A stretch of 37,115 nucleotides of DNA from the NCBI GenBank assembly GCA_029860345.1, contig JAOUBJ010000024.1, positions 1 through 37,115 on the forward strand, in the 5' to 3' direction. The DNA comes from Candidatus Zixiibacteriota bacterium (lineage in GTDB: Bacteria; Zixibacteria; MSB-5A5; GN15; FEB-12). This document shows, one piece after another, positions 24,631-32,788 of the stretch; position 1 is the first letter of the stretch; the number at the start of each line of letters is the position of its first letter. Both the position numbers and the translations under genes were made by a program. The notes beneath the pieces are model-generated. The model was not told the DNA's origin, did not search any database, and saw only the letters and a program-made list of their open reading frames with translations.

Positions 24631-26565
24631 CTAAGTTAGCGGCAGCGTGATGTGTACTCGGGTGCCATGCCCCTGTCTGCTTTCGATATCAAGTTTGCCG
24701 CCGACCTCTTCCACCGTTCGACGGCTGGTGGCCAATCCTAAAGACAAACGAACACGCCCATCTTTCTCGGAAAAACTGAAATCAAAGGCCCGGTTGATCT
24801 GCTCGGCCGTCATGCCGGGACCATCGTCGTCGATAATGACCTCGATTAGGTTATCGCGCGGCTCCATGGTTACACGAAGGTTCCCATGGTCCTTGAGAAC
24901 TTCAATGGCGTTCTGGATAACATTCAGAAAAGCCTGGTTCAGTCGAGCCGGGTCACAAAGCACTTCCACAGGTTGTTCGGGAAAACTGCGCCGAACACTT
25001 ATGCCGTTCTGAAGCTGAGGTTCGAGCAAGGTGAGTACAGTCTGAAGCCCTTCACGTATGTCGTGTTTCTTGCGCTCGGCGCCATCGATACTGACCAGGT
25101 GTTTTAGGTTTTCAAATATCTTCTGGATGCGTCTGGCACTCGTTTTCATGGTGCCGGCCAACTGATCGCCAATATCCAGGCCATCCAGCGTTTGGCGGGC
25201 CGCAGGGTCTTCACTTCCATTGCCACTGGCAATATAATCACGACAACCGTTCAGAACAGTACCGATTGAACTGGCCGATGACTGCAATGCCCCCAAAGGC
25301 GAGTTGACTTCATGCAGCAAACCGGCCAATAACCGTCCCAGTGCGGCCTGCTTCTCGGTATCAATCAACTGGCTTTGGGCCAGTTTGAGTTCCTCGTGTT
25401 GACGAGCCAACTCTTCGGCATAGTTCTTGAGGCTCGTCTCGGCTTCTTTGCGTTCCGAGATGTCGCGGATTATGCCGGTGAAATAGCGATCCTCATGCAC
25501 TGTCCAGGTAGCCAGCGATAACTCGATGGGAATCTCATTGCCGGCTTTTGTGCGTGCATGCAACTCGACGGTGCTGCCGATCACCCGGCTTTCGCCGCCA
25601 TCGGTAATCCGTTTCATTCCGGTCCGATGCGCTTCGTGGTGGCGTTCGGGTATAATAATCTCGAGCGGCTGGCCGATAGCCTCTTCCGAACTGTAGCCCA
25701 AAATAGCGGTAGCCGCGCTGTTCCAACTGACGACCACGCCCCACTGGTCAGCCGATATGATAGCATCGATCGCCGACTCTGTCACCGAACGAAACTTCTG
25801 CTCGGCTTGTTTACGCTCGGAGATATCCCTTATTATCCCGGTGTAGTACCGATCCTCATCCAGAAACCAGGTGGCCAGCGACAACTCGATAGGGAACTCA
25901 ATGCCCCCTTTTCGAATTGCCGATAGTTCAACGGTTTTGCCGATAGCATGAGTGGCCCCCCCCGAGCCGACTCTCTTGATACCTTCTTGGTGCGCTTGGT
26001 GGTATTGCCTGGGAATGATCAGCTCAAGCGGCCGACCTATCGCCTCGCCGGCACTGTACCCAAAAAGGGCGGCGGCCGCCCGGTTCCACGAACGAATGAC
26101 CCCGGAGATATCGGCTGAAATGATAGCATCGATGGCTGATTCCATGACCGATTGGAATTTCGCTTCCGATTCACGCAAGGCCATCCGAACCTGCGAAACG
26201 GTTACCTGACGCTCAACGCGAGTAAGCACTTCGCGCGGCACGAACGGTTTGGTGAAATGATCGTCGCCCAATTCGACACCTTTGAGCCTCATCTCGGCAT
26301 CGTCGTCGGCGCTCATGAAAATCACCGGTACGTCGCGCAGCAGTTCGTTTTTCTGTAGCTTGGCTCGAAGCGCGAAGGCATCGATGTCGGGCAATCGGGC
26401 ATCGAGCAGAATCAGGTCCGGCTGACAGCTTGATATCAGGGCCAGGGCCTGATCTCCGTTAGCTGCTTTGTCTACGGTGTAGCCTTCGGCCTGCAGAAGT
26501 TCTTCAAGCATTTCGGCTGAATACTTATTGTCATCGACTATAATAACTCGCCCGGATGTCGACAT
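24631..26565 (-). CDS. Soluble REC-PAS-PAS-histidine kinase
   Basis: A 644-residue signalling kinase without membrane helices. Residues 5-120 are a receiver domain with phospho-acceptor D55 (LILLDARLPD) and the DD pair at 11-12. Two PAS domains (137-249 and 258-372) are so alike (SAIDAIISAD, ELSLATW and YTGIIRDISERK recur) that they look like a recent duplication. The H box follows with H418 in LLAGLLHEVNSP, then the ATPase domain with N box NAIEVLKDHG and G1 DDDGPGM. The ATG at 26565 is chosen because GGAGAGGAA precedes it; the open frame extends 13 codons more. An N-terminal receiver suggests it is activated by another kinase. No partner regulator is adjacent. Confidence 0.92.
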   Translation of the reverse strand: MSTSGRVIIVDDNKYSAEMLEELLQAEGYTVDKAANGDQALALISSCQPDLILLDARLPDIDAFALRAKLQKNELLRDVPVIFMSADDDAEMRLKGVELGDDHFTKPFVPREVLTRVERQVTVSQVRMALRESEAKFQSVMESAIDAIISADISGVIRSWNRAAAALFGYSAGEAIGRPLELIIPRQYHQAHQEGIKRVGSGGATHAIGKTVELSAIRKGGIEFPIELSLATWFLDEDRYYTGIIRDISERKQAEQKFRSVTESAIDAIISADQWGVVVSWNSAATAILGYSSEEAIGQPLEIIIPERHHEAHRTGMKRITDGGESRVIGSTVELHARTKAGNEIPIELSLATWTVHEDRYFTGIIRDISERKEAETSLKNYAEELARQHEELKLAQSQLIDTEKQAALGRLLAGLLHEVNSPLGALQSSASSIGTVLNGCRDYIASGNGSEDPAARQTLDGLDIGDQLAGTMKTSARRIQKIFENLKHLVSIDGAERKKHDIREGLQTVLTLLEPQLQNGISVRRSFPEQPVEVLCDPARLNQAFLNVIQNAIEVLKDHGNLRVTMEPRDNLIEVIIDDDGPGMTAEQINRAFDFSFSEKDGRVRLSLGLATSRRTVEEVGGKLDIESRQGHGTRVHITLPLT

Positions 26566-26607
26566 TTTCGAGATTCCTCTCCTTACAAAACTGGCATACG
26601 ACAATCT

Positions 26608-26652
26608 GGCGGGTTCGCGCCGCGGCGCGCAGGCGAAGACGGACCCGCCCTA
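26608..26652. repeat. GGCGGGTTCGCGCC...GACGGACCCGCC repeat, long form
   Basis: Closely matches 35103-35148 and 28394-28437 and, inverted, 5715-5760. The inner GCGCCGCGGCGCGC is palindromic. It lies 43 bp before the kinase start on the upstream side. Confidence 0.8.
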
Positions 26653-26767
26653 CCTTTCTCAAACACGCCAAGCGCGGTTGAAGCACTATGTAAATACGCA
26701 CAAACCGGCGATTGGCGCAAGCATTAAATAGACAACATCGACCTATTTTCATGTGGGTGGGCAGACA

Positions 26768-26902
26768 ATGTCACCCCGGCCGCAGTCGAGGGGGCCATAA
26801 ATGGCTCTTGGCGCTTCGCGCGTCATTGCGAGGGAGCGTAGCGACCGCGGCAATCTCAGCCTTCTGTCATTCCGGGCTTTGACCCGGAATCCATCTTCTT
26901 CG
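26768..26902. repeat. REP-like and GCAATCTC repeats upstream of the kinase
   Basis: TGTCACCCCGGCCGCAG (26769), CATTGCGAGG...CGGCAATCTC (26824-26857) and ATTCCGGG CTTTGA CCCGGAAT (26869-26890, an 8-bp stem) all belong to families found elsewhere in the window. The gap 26566-27072 has no supported gene. Confidence 0.7.
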
Positions 26903-27072
26903 GTAGCCCACCTATAGCCTTGCGACAGGTGGGTTCCCGTCGGTCGACCGACCGCGAATCTCCTTTACATCGTGGATGGGCAGGGGTAGATTGGGTGTGG
27001 AAGAAGCAGGCAATTTCGAACTCTGGGACCCCAGGGGGAGCAAGTCTAACTGGCCTTTAGGACATACCTTCA

Positions 27073-27996
27073 ATGAAGGATTTTCGTAGTGAGAAACGCG
27101 ATGTAGGAGTGAACTTCTCGATTGCCCCGGACTCTCCGTGCCCGTGTGGATGCGGGAAGGCGGCCTCAGAATGCTGCCTGACAAACTACGAACTTTACAA
27201 GGCTCCAGCCTGCACTACACCTCTCCCGCCAAAATCCGGAGATCACATACGGAAGTGTTATGCTAGTCGATTGGCCGACTGTAGTACGACATTGTCGCGT
27301 GAGCACTATATTTCGGCGTCCCTTCTTCACTATATAGACCAATTCAAGAATCTGACGGTCAGCGGGTTGCCCTGGCTGAACGGCAAGGAGAAAGTTCTCC
27401 CACCTAATGCTTTAGCTTCGAAGATTCTCTGTGAACGCCACAACTCTGCCCTTTCACCTCTGGATGGGATGGCTGTGCACCTGTTCCGAGCCTTTGACGA
27501 GGAGGGAATAGCTGGCAGTGGGCAACAACTGCTATATCTGTTTTCTGGCCATGATTTGGAGCGATGGCTCTTGAAGATGCTCTGTGGGATTGCGTCCTCT
27601 GGAAGCCTACCAACCGATAATGATTGTGACTTCTCAATCCCAAGGATGTGGCTCAATGTCTTATTTGGCCATGCTGAATTCACGCGTGGAAGAGGGCTCT
27701 ACGTTTGCGTTGACAAAGATCATCAATTCGCTGGTCCTCACGGATTGGAGTTGCGAGCGATTACTGGTGAAGGAAAGCTCACTGGCATCGGATTGTTCGT
27801 GTGTGGATATGAACTGATCTTATCCATGACTGGTTTTCCAGCGAGGCGTTTCAATAAACGCAAGGTCGCCTATCGGCCTATGGAGTTTCACGCAACGGGG
27901 AAGAACTGCGAGAAGAGTGTGGTGTTCAGTTGGGATGGGGAGGCGGATCGTGGGACCATACACACAGGAATGGGCAGACCCTGGACTCCACCATAA
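27073..27996 (+). CDS. SEC-C motif protein with HNH-like cysteine/histidine pattern
   Basis: A 307-residue protein, not a family I can name. Residues 21-35 (SPCPCGCGKAASECC) are a SEC-C zinc motif. Residues 60-125 hold C62, C70, the SREHYISASLL segment and ILCERHNSALSPLD with C120 and H123, the spacing of a treble-clef HNH-like domain. If so it may be a nuclease or nucleic-acid-binding protein; catalysis is unproven. The rest (LYLFSGHDLERWLLKMLCGI and beyond) has no recognised motif. No start-proximal Shine-Dalgarno is strong. By eye its composition is more AT-rich than the neighbours, and it is flanked by repeat-dense gaps, suggesting acquired accessory DNA. Confidence 0.6.
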   Translation: MKDFRSEKRDVGVNFSIAPDSPCPCGCGKAASECCLTNYELYKAPACTTPLPPKSGDHIRKCYASRLADCSTTLSREHYISASLLHYIDQFKNLTVSGLPWLNGKEKVLPPNALASKILCERHNSALSPLDGMAVHLFRAFDEEGIAGSGQQLLYLFSGHDLERWLLKMLCGIASSGSLPTDNDCDFSIPRMWLNVLFGHAEFTRGRGLYVCVDKDHQFAGPHGLELRAITGEGKLTGIGLFVCGYELILSMTGFPARRFNKRKVAYRPMEFHATGKNCEKSVVFSWDGEADRGTIHTGMGRPWTPP

Positions 27997-28025
27997 CCAT
28001 AGCTACGGGCACGACCAGCATGGAC

Positions 28026-28310
28026 CGAGATTGCCGCGTCGTCTCCGCCAAAGGCGGAGTCTCCTCGCAATGACATGGTCGAGGTCATGCATCAGCTCCC
28101 CTCATCCTTCGACTCCGCTCAGGATGAGGTTGTCGAAACCTCGCTTCGCGATCCCTTCGGGCCAGGGGTTTCGACCTACCGGAGGCCGTTCATGCCTCGA
28201 CTGCGCTCGGCATGACACCGATAAATCGGTTTTTCGCCCTTCGGGCCTTGTCGAAACCCGCCTTCGGCGGTCCTTCGGACCAGGGGTGTTGTGGTGGTCG
28301 AGTCTTCAGA
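28026..28310. repeat. Dispersed repeats: GAGATTGCCGCG unit, CTTCGACTCCGCTC unit and Zixi-style palindromes
   Basis: 28026-28074 repeats the 23559 unit with a different palindromic loop (CTCCGCC AAA GGCGGAG). 28101-28130 is the CTTCGACTCCGCTCAGGATG family. 28222-28270 includes GATAAATCGGTTTTTCGCCC, akin to 32500. No gene is supported. Confidence 0.65.
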
Positions 28311-28393
28311 CTCGGCCACAAGACCCACGCGATCTGAAGATCACGCGGGCATAAGAAGGCGGCAGATGTGGACATCTGCCAAGCACGAGATTT

Positions 28394-28482
28394 GGCGAGT
28401 TCGAGCCGCGGCGCGCAGGCGTTGACGGATCCGCCCTTCGAAGACTAGCCCACGGTGTCGGGCGGGGTCGCCGCGACACCAC
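28394..28482. repeat. Two dispersed repeat families side by side
   Basis: 28394-28437 is the long GC-rich GGCGAGTTCGAGCCGCGG form. 28455-28482 is the GTCGGGCGGGGTCGCC block in inverted orientation. Confidence 0.75.
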
Positions 28483-28490
28483 GTAAGGTC

Positions 28491-28786
28491 CGTCCCAAAC
28501 AAGGTTTGAGACGGCCACCCGGTCAAAGAATGAAACCCGGACTGAAGTCCGGGCCACCCGGTCGAAGATTGGATTCTGGCCTGCGCCGGAATGACTGAGT
28601 ACCAAATCTCCCGACACCGGCGGGTCCGAAGACTAGTGATTTCCGCCCCAAACAAGGTTTGAGACGGCCACCCGGTCAAAGAATGAAACCCGGACTGAAG
28701 TCCGGGCCACCCGGTCGAAGATTGGATTCTGGCCTACGCCGGAATGACTGAGTACCAAATCTCCCGACACCGGCGGGTCCGAAGAC
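28491..28786 (+). repeat. Tandem duplication of a roughly 140-bp unit, period 153 bp
   Basis: 28494-28633 and 28647-28786 are almost identical; the only internal difference I see is GGCCTGCGCC versus GGCCTACGCC. Each unit contains CCAAACAAGGTTTGAGACGG, CCCGGACTGAAGTCCGGG (a palindrome) and a GGATTCTGGCC...GGAATGAC arm. The near-identity implies recent duplication. Confidence 0.9.
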
Positions 28787-28883
28787 GGATCCGCCCTACG
28801 AAGACTGGAATCTGGTCTTCGCTAGAATGACAGAATATCAGCATTCTCCGACATTTGGCGGGTCCGAGGACGGACCCACCCTA
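28772..28883. repeat. Two further GGCGGGTCCGA..CGGA(T/C)CC hairpins
   Basis: Members at 28772-28799 and 28857-28883, separated by a degenerate GGAATCTGG...AGAATGAC unit. The whole 27997-28992 gap is repeats. Confidence 0.75.
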
Positions 28884-28992
28884 CGAAGAGAGGCCCGGTC
28901 AGCGCACGAGGACGTACGCCGACCACTCATACTAGCCCCACCACCGGGAACCAGCCCCCCAAATAGGCTGTTCTACAAAGGCAAACAAATGC

Positions 28993-29021
28993 TTGGCAAA
29001 CAATTGCTTAAAAGCTATATT
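28993..29021 (+). promoter_or_regulatory. Sigma70-type promoter of the yajC-def-fmt-rng operon
   Basis: TTGGCA (28993-28998), exact 17-bp spacer, TATATT (29016-29021), in a locally AT-rich stretch after the repeats. Predicted start near 29028 leaves a leader of about 57 nt with AAGGAG before yajC. Confidence 0.75.
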
Positions 29022-29084
29022 CGGCCCAGGAAAGTACGGCTGTTCAAGTTTTGAGCAGCAAAGCCGATATTACAAGGAGTAAGC

Positions 29085-29399
29085 TTGTTTAGCAACTGGC
29101 CTATCTTGATGACCGGAGCCGAAGGTGCCGGTGGTGGTGGAGCGTTCACCATCGTTTGGTTTGGACTTATTTTCGTCCTGATGTACCTGCTTCTGATCCG
29201 GCCTCAAAGAAAGAAACAAAAAGAACACAATAAGCTCTTAGAAGAGCTTAAAAAAGGTGATAAAGTCGTAACCTCCGGCGGAATGTTCGGCGTCATATTT
29301 GCCATCGATGAAAAGCACGGTCGTATCGTGCTGAAAATAGGCAATGATGTCAAATTGGAGTTTCTCAGAAGCTCAATAGCCGCCAAGGTCGACGAATAA
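29085..29399 (+). CDS. yajC: Preprotein translocase subunit YajC
   Basis: A 104-residue Sec-translocon accessory protein that associates with SecDF. One membrane helix at about residues 23-40 (TIVWFGLIFVLMYLLLI) is followed by the YajC hallmark RPQRKKQKEHNKLLEELKKG, then DKVVTSGGMFGVI and IGNDVKLEFLRSSIA. The TTG start is chosen because AAGGAG lies five bases upstream and the next Met is at residue 9. secD and secF are not adjacent, unlike in many genomes. First gene of the operon with def, fmt and rng. Confidence 0.95.
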   Translation: MFSNWPILMTGAEGAGGGGAFTIVWFGLIFVLMYLLLIRPQRKKQKEHNKLLEELKKGDKVVTSGGMFGVIFAIDEKHGRIVLKIGNDVKLEFLRSSIAAKVDE

Positions 29400-29412
29400 T
29401 CGAAGGAGTACC

Positions 29413-29928
29413 GTGGCTGAGCGACGGATCGTCACATACGGCGACCCGGTTCTGCGGGAAGTTTCAGAAGCGGTTGAAATTATCAACCAGCAAGTGAAAG
29501 ATTTGGTGTCCGATTTGGTGGACACCCTCAAAAAAGCCAAGGGTCTGGGGCTCTCAGCGGTCCAGATCGGCGTGTTACAGCGTGTTTTTATTGTCGACCT
29601 CTCGGCGGTCGACATAACCGAAACCCTCAGAGTGTTTATCAATCCGGAAATCGTCCAGTCCGAAGGGGAAATCGAGATGGAGGAGGGGTGTCTCTCGTTT
29701 CCGGGAATCTACCAGAAGATCGTCCGGCCGGCCAAAGTAAAGGTGAAGGCATTGGACCTGGAGGGGCGCGAATATGTGCTCGAAGCGTCCGGACTGGCCG
29801 CCCGCGCTCTCCTTCACGAATACGATCATCTCGAGGGAATTTTGTACATCGAACGCATGACGCCGCTGACCCGCACACTATTGAGAGGCCGGCTCAGAAA
29901 ACTGGCCAAATCTTCCTGCGCGGCTTAG
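29413..29928 (+). CDS. def: Peptide deformylase
   Basis: A 171-residue iron/zinc enzyme removing the N-terminal formyl group from nascent proteins. All three motifs are visible: GLGLSAVQIG (usually GLAAxQIG), EGCLSFP with the metal-ligand Cys, and LLHEYDHLEG with the HExxH pair. The start is a GTG with AAGGAG upstream, 13 bp after yajC. It pairs with fmt downstream, which adds the formyl group to the initiator tRNA, as in many bacteria. Confidence 0.96.
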   Translation: MAERRIVTYGDPVLREVSEAVEIINQQVKDLVSDLVDTLKKAKGLGLSAVQIGVLQRVFIVDLSAVDITETLRVFINPEIVQSEGEIEMEEGCLSFPGIYQKIVRPAKVKVKALDLEGREYVLEASGLAARALLHEYDHLEGILYIERMTPLTRTLLRGRLRKLAKSSCAA

Positions 29929-30003
29929 AAGTCGCTCCACAACGGACGGGTTAACATCCCTCCGGTCACTGCCGATCCACTCGGCTCACGGTAGACAACA
30001 ACG

Positions 30004-30963
30004 ATGCGAGTTGTGTACATGGGTACGCCGGCCTTCGCCTGCAAACCACTGACGGCTCTACATGGCAGCCGTCATGAGGTGGTAGCAGTCGTCACCGGGC
30101 GTGACAAACGACGCGGTAGAGGTCGGGCGACCGATCCGACCGAAGTGTGCGAGGTTGCCCACGAATTGGAGTTGCCGGTGCTCAAACCGAAAACGCTCAA
30201 GAGCGCCGAGCTTTATGATCAGTTGGCGGCCATGAAGCCGGACCTGTTCGTGGTGGTGGCCTTTCGGATTCTACCTGAGCGGCTGTTCACATTGCCGAAG
30301 CATGGCTCTATCAACCTGCATGCCTCGCTGCTGCCCAAATACCGGGGGGCGGCACCGATCAATTGGGCGCTGATCAACGGCGAGACCGAGACCGGCTTGA
30401 CCAGCTTCTTTTTGAAAAAGTCAGTCGACACCGGCAATATGATCCTCCAGGAGAAGATCGGTATCGACCAATGCGACAACTGCGATTCGCTGGCCGTAAA
30501 GATGGCCGAGAGGGCGGGACCGTTTCTATTGCAGACGCTTGACCTGATCGAGCAGCCGGGTTTCAAACCGCAGGTCCAGAAAGACCAACTGGCCACACCG
30601 GCGCCGAAACTGACGCCTGAAGGGGCTATGATCGATTTCGGATTCCCGGCGGCCAGGGTCAATGATTTTGTGCGCGGGCTGTCATCACGGCCGGGCGCAT
30701 GTACCACTTTTCGAAACATGAAAGTCAAAGTTCTTGCCGGCCGAGTGGTCGGCACAACCGTAACCGAAAACGTTCGCCCCGGCAGTGTCCTGCCGGACAA
30801 GAAGCGGCTGTTGATTCAGTGCGCTTCTTCGGTGATCGAAATCACATCGCTCGTTCCAGAGGGTAAAAGGGAAATGGACGGTCGGTCGTTTATCAACGGC
30901 TTCAAGCCTGAACAGGGCGAACTGTTTGGTGTGGTTACACAGGGGGCCAGGGAAGAAATATGA
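30004..30963 (+). CDS. fmt: Methionyl-tRNA formyltransferase
   Basis: A 319-residue enzyme formylating initiator Met-tRNA with 10-formyl-tetrahydrofolate. Catalytic N104, H106 and D142 lie in SINLHASLLPKYRGAAPINW and KSVDTGNMI. The C-terminal OB-like tRNA-binding region starts near residue 205 (DQLATPAPKLTPEG). It follows def after 75 bp and its stop overlaps the rng start (ATGA). Length normal. Confidence 0.96.
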   Translation: MRVVYMGTPAFACKPLTALHGSRHEVVAVVTGRDKRRGRGRATDPTEVCEVAHELELPVLKPKTLKSAELYDQLAAMKPDLFVVVAFRILPERLFTLPKHGSINLHASLLPKYRGAAPINWALINGETETGLTSFFLKKSVDTGNMILQEKIGIDQCDNCDSLAVKMAERAGPFLLQTLDLIEQPGFKPQVQKDQLATPAPKLTPEGAMIDFGFPAARVNDFVRGLSSRPGACTTFRNMKVKVLAGRVVGTTVTENVRPGSVLPDKKRLLIQCASSVIEITSLVPEGKREMDGRSFINGFKPEQGELFGVVTQGAREEI

Positions 30964-32498
30964 AAAAGGAACTATTAGTAAACTCAACTGAGTACGAGAC
31001 CAGAGTCGCTATTATGGAAGACGACCGGCTGGTGGAACTGCAGGTCGAACGGGCCGAGGTTGACCGCATGGCCGGTGACATCTACAAAGGAGTCATCAAA
31101 ACGGTACTGCCGGGAATGCAGGCCGCCTTTGTCGATATCGGATTTGAGAAAGCGGCCTATTTGCATTCGTCCGATGTCGGAAAGGTGTACGGCGACGCCG
31201 GCGAAGCCGACTCCGATGATGAAGAAGCACCGGCCGAGATCGTGCGCAAAACCAGGCGTGCAGGAATCGAGACTGTTCTCAAACGAGGACAAGAAGTGCT
31301 GGTGCAGGTGATCAAAGAACCTATCTCCACAAAAGGTCCACGGGTCGCCACCGAAGTATCCATACCCGGACGGTTCCTGGTGCTGGTACCGGATGATGAC
31401 CACATTCGGGTCTCCAAGCGAATCTCCAACTGGGCCGAGAAAAAGCGACTGCGCAAAGCGGTGGCGCCGTATCGACCGGAAGGATTCGGTCTGATTCTTA
31501 GAACCGAAGCCGAAGGCAAACATGAGAAAGAGTTTGAGGCCGACATCAAACGGGTCATGAAGCTATGGGGGCGGCTCAAGAAAAAGGCCGACTCATCCAA
31601 AGCGCCTGCTTTGATCCACAAGGAAGCCGATGTGACCGTCTCGCGTATCCGTGATATTTTCACCGCCGACGTGAGAAAACTTCTGGTCGACAACCGCGAC
31701 GACTACAAGAAGATTATCAGCTATGCCCGCCAGGTGGCGCCGCATCTGAAAAACCGGGTGGAATTGTACAAAGGTGAATTGCCGCTTTTTGATCTTTATA
31801 ATCTCGAACCGGAAATCGAGAAGATGCTCGAACGCAAGGTTTGGATCAAGAAAGGCGCTTATCTGATAATCGACCAAACCGAAGCTATGGTGACAATCGA
31901 TGTTAACACCGGTCGGTTTGTCGGACGCAAAGATCAGGAACAGACGATTTTCGAAACCAACATACAGTCGGCCCGAGAGGCGGCCAGGCAGATCCGTCTG
32001 CGCGATATCGGCGGCCTGATCATCTGCGATTTCATCGACATGTACAACCGCGATAACCGTCGTCGGCTGTACGAAGAGTTCAAACGCTGTTTCGAACTTG
32101 ACCGCGCCAAGCGTGCTATCAGCCCGGTTACCGATTTTGGCATAATCGAAATGACCCGCGAACGGATACGGCAGTCGCACATGGCCGCTCTTTCCGATCA
32201 ATGCCCCATCTGCAACGGGTTGGGTCGAGTGGTTTCCAAGGATACTATGTCCACCAAAGTCGAACGATGGTTCATGCGGGCCAAAGCCGACCGCGAATTC
32301 ACCGAATACCATCTGGTAATCAATCCGGAGTTGGCCGAAGCTATGGTGGACAACGGCACCGACCGCATCTCACGCCTGATGAAGAGACATCGTTTCAAAA
32401 TCAATGTGGTGCGCGACACCACCCTGCCGATCCAGGAGTACAAAGTTTACGATGCCGCGACCAATCAGGACGTGACCGAGCGGTACGTAGTCCGGTGA
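30960..32498 (+). CDS. rng: Ribonuclease G/E family endoribonuclease
   Basis: A 512-residue RNase G-type enzyme that cleaves single-stranded 5'-monophosphate RNA, including rRNA precursors. Residues about 40-130 are the S1 domain, with an acidic insert (DAGEADSDDEEAP). The catalytic Mg ligands are D314 (TIDVNTG) and D357 (IICDFIDM), 43 residues apart as in RNase E. The Zn-link is C415-P-x-C418 (CPICNGLG). There is no long RNase E-type scaffold tail, so RNase G is the better name. It overlaps fmt by 4 bp, and a strong terminator follows at 32567. Confidence 0.95.
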   Translation: MKKELLVNSTEYETRVAIMEDDRLVELQVERAEVDRMAGDIYKGVIKTVLPGMQAAFVDIGFEKAAYLHSSDVGKVYGDAGEADSDDEEAPAEIVRKTRRAGIETVLKRGQEVLVQVIKEPISTKGPRVATEVSIPGRFLVLVPDDDHIRVSKRISNWAEKKRLRKAVAPYRPEGFGLILRTEAEGKHEKEFEADIKRVMKLWGRLKKKADSSKAPALIHKEADVTVSRIRDIFTADVRKLLVDNRDDYKKIISYARQVAPHLKNRVELYKGELPLFDLYNLEPEIEKMLERKVWIKKGAYLIIDQTEAMVTIDVNTGRFVGRKDQEQTIFETNIQSAREAARQIRLRDIGGLIICDFIDMYNRDNRRRLYEEFKRCFELDRAKRAISPVTDFGIIEMTRERIRQSHMAALSDQCPICNGLGRVVSKDTMSTKVERWFMRAKADREFTEYHLVINPELAEAMVDNGTDRISRLMKRHRFKINVVRDTTLPIQEYKVYDAATNQDVTERYVVR

Positions 32499-32540
32499 TA
32501 AATCACTTTTTCGCGCTTCGCGCGTTTACAACCACGCCCT
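32496..32540. repeat. AAATCACTTTTTCGCGC palindromic repeat
   Basis: Nearly the reverse complement of 6058-6096; CGCGCTTCGCGCG is a self-complementary core. It overlaps the rng stop codon region. Confidence 0.65.
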
Positions 32541-32566
32541 AATCTGAGCCGCCAGTCTTGTTTGTG

Positions 32567-32599
32567 CCCGCTGAGTCTTTAGACTCGGCGGGTTTCTTT
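32567..32599 (+). terminator. Rho-independent terminator of the yajC-def-fmt-rng operon
   Basis: A 12-bp stem from CCCGCTGAGTCT (32567-32578) and AGACTCGGCGGG (32581-32592), one G-U pair, followed by TTTCTTT. It lies 68 bp after the rng stop. Confidence 0.85.
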
Positions 32600-32612
32600 A
32601 CGGCAATCCCGT

Positions 32613-32672
32613 AAGGCAGGTTTCACTTCAAACCTGCCAACAAAGGCGGGTCCGAAGACGGACCCACCCTAC
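32613..32672. repeat. Two dispersed hairpins (GGCAGGTTT and GGCGGGTCCG families)
   Basis: GGCAGGTTT CACTT CAAACCTGCC matches the hairpin at 1677-1700. 32645-32672 is a GGCGGGTCCGAAGACGGACC member. The two are adjacent here, and occur side by side at 1643-1700 in the opposite order. Confidence 0.7.
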
Positions 32673-32703
32673 TCCAGTCTGACCGTTAACCGGACGTTTT
32701 GAG

Positions 32704-32731
32704 TTGCCTTCTGTGGTCTTTTTTGTATATT
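32704..32731 (+). promoter_or_regulatory. Promoter of the Trp-repeat surface protein gene
   Basis: TTGCCT (32704-32709), 16-bp spacer, TATATT (32726-32731) with TG just upstream. A leader of about 50 nt carries GGAGAG before the ATG at 32789. Confidence 0.6.
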
Positions 32732-32788
32732 CTGGCCAACGAAAGACAAAACGTACCAACCGCATCAGCTACTTGACGGAGAGACACC

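Noticed and set aside
28491-28786. Second tandem repeat considered as a CRISPR array or att site
   Set aside because: The two copies have no spacer structure and there is no integrase nearby.
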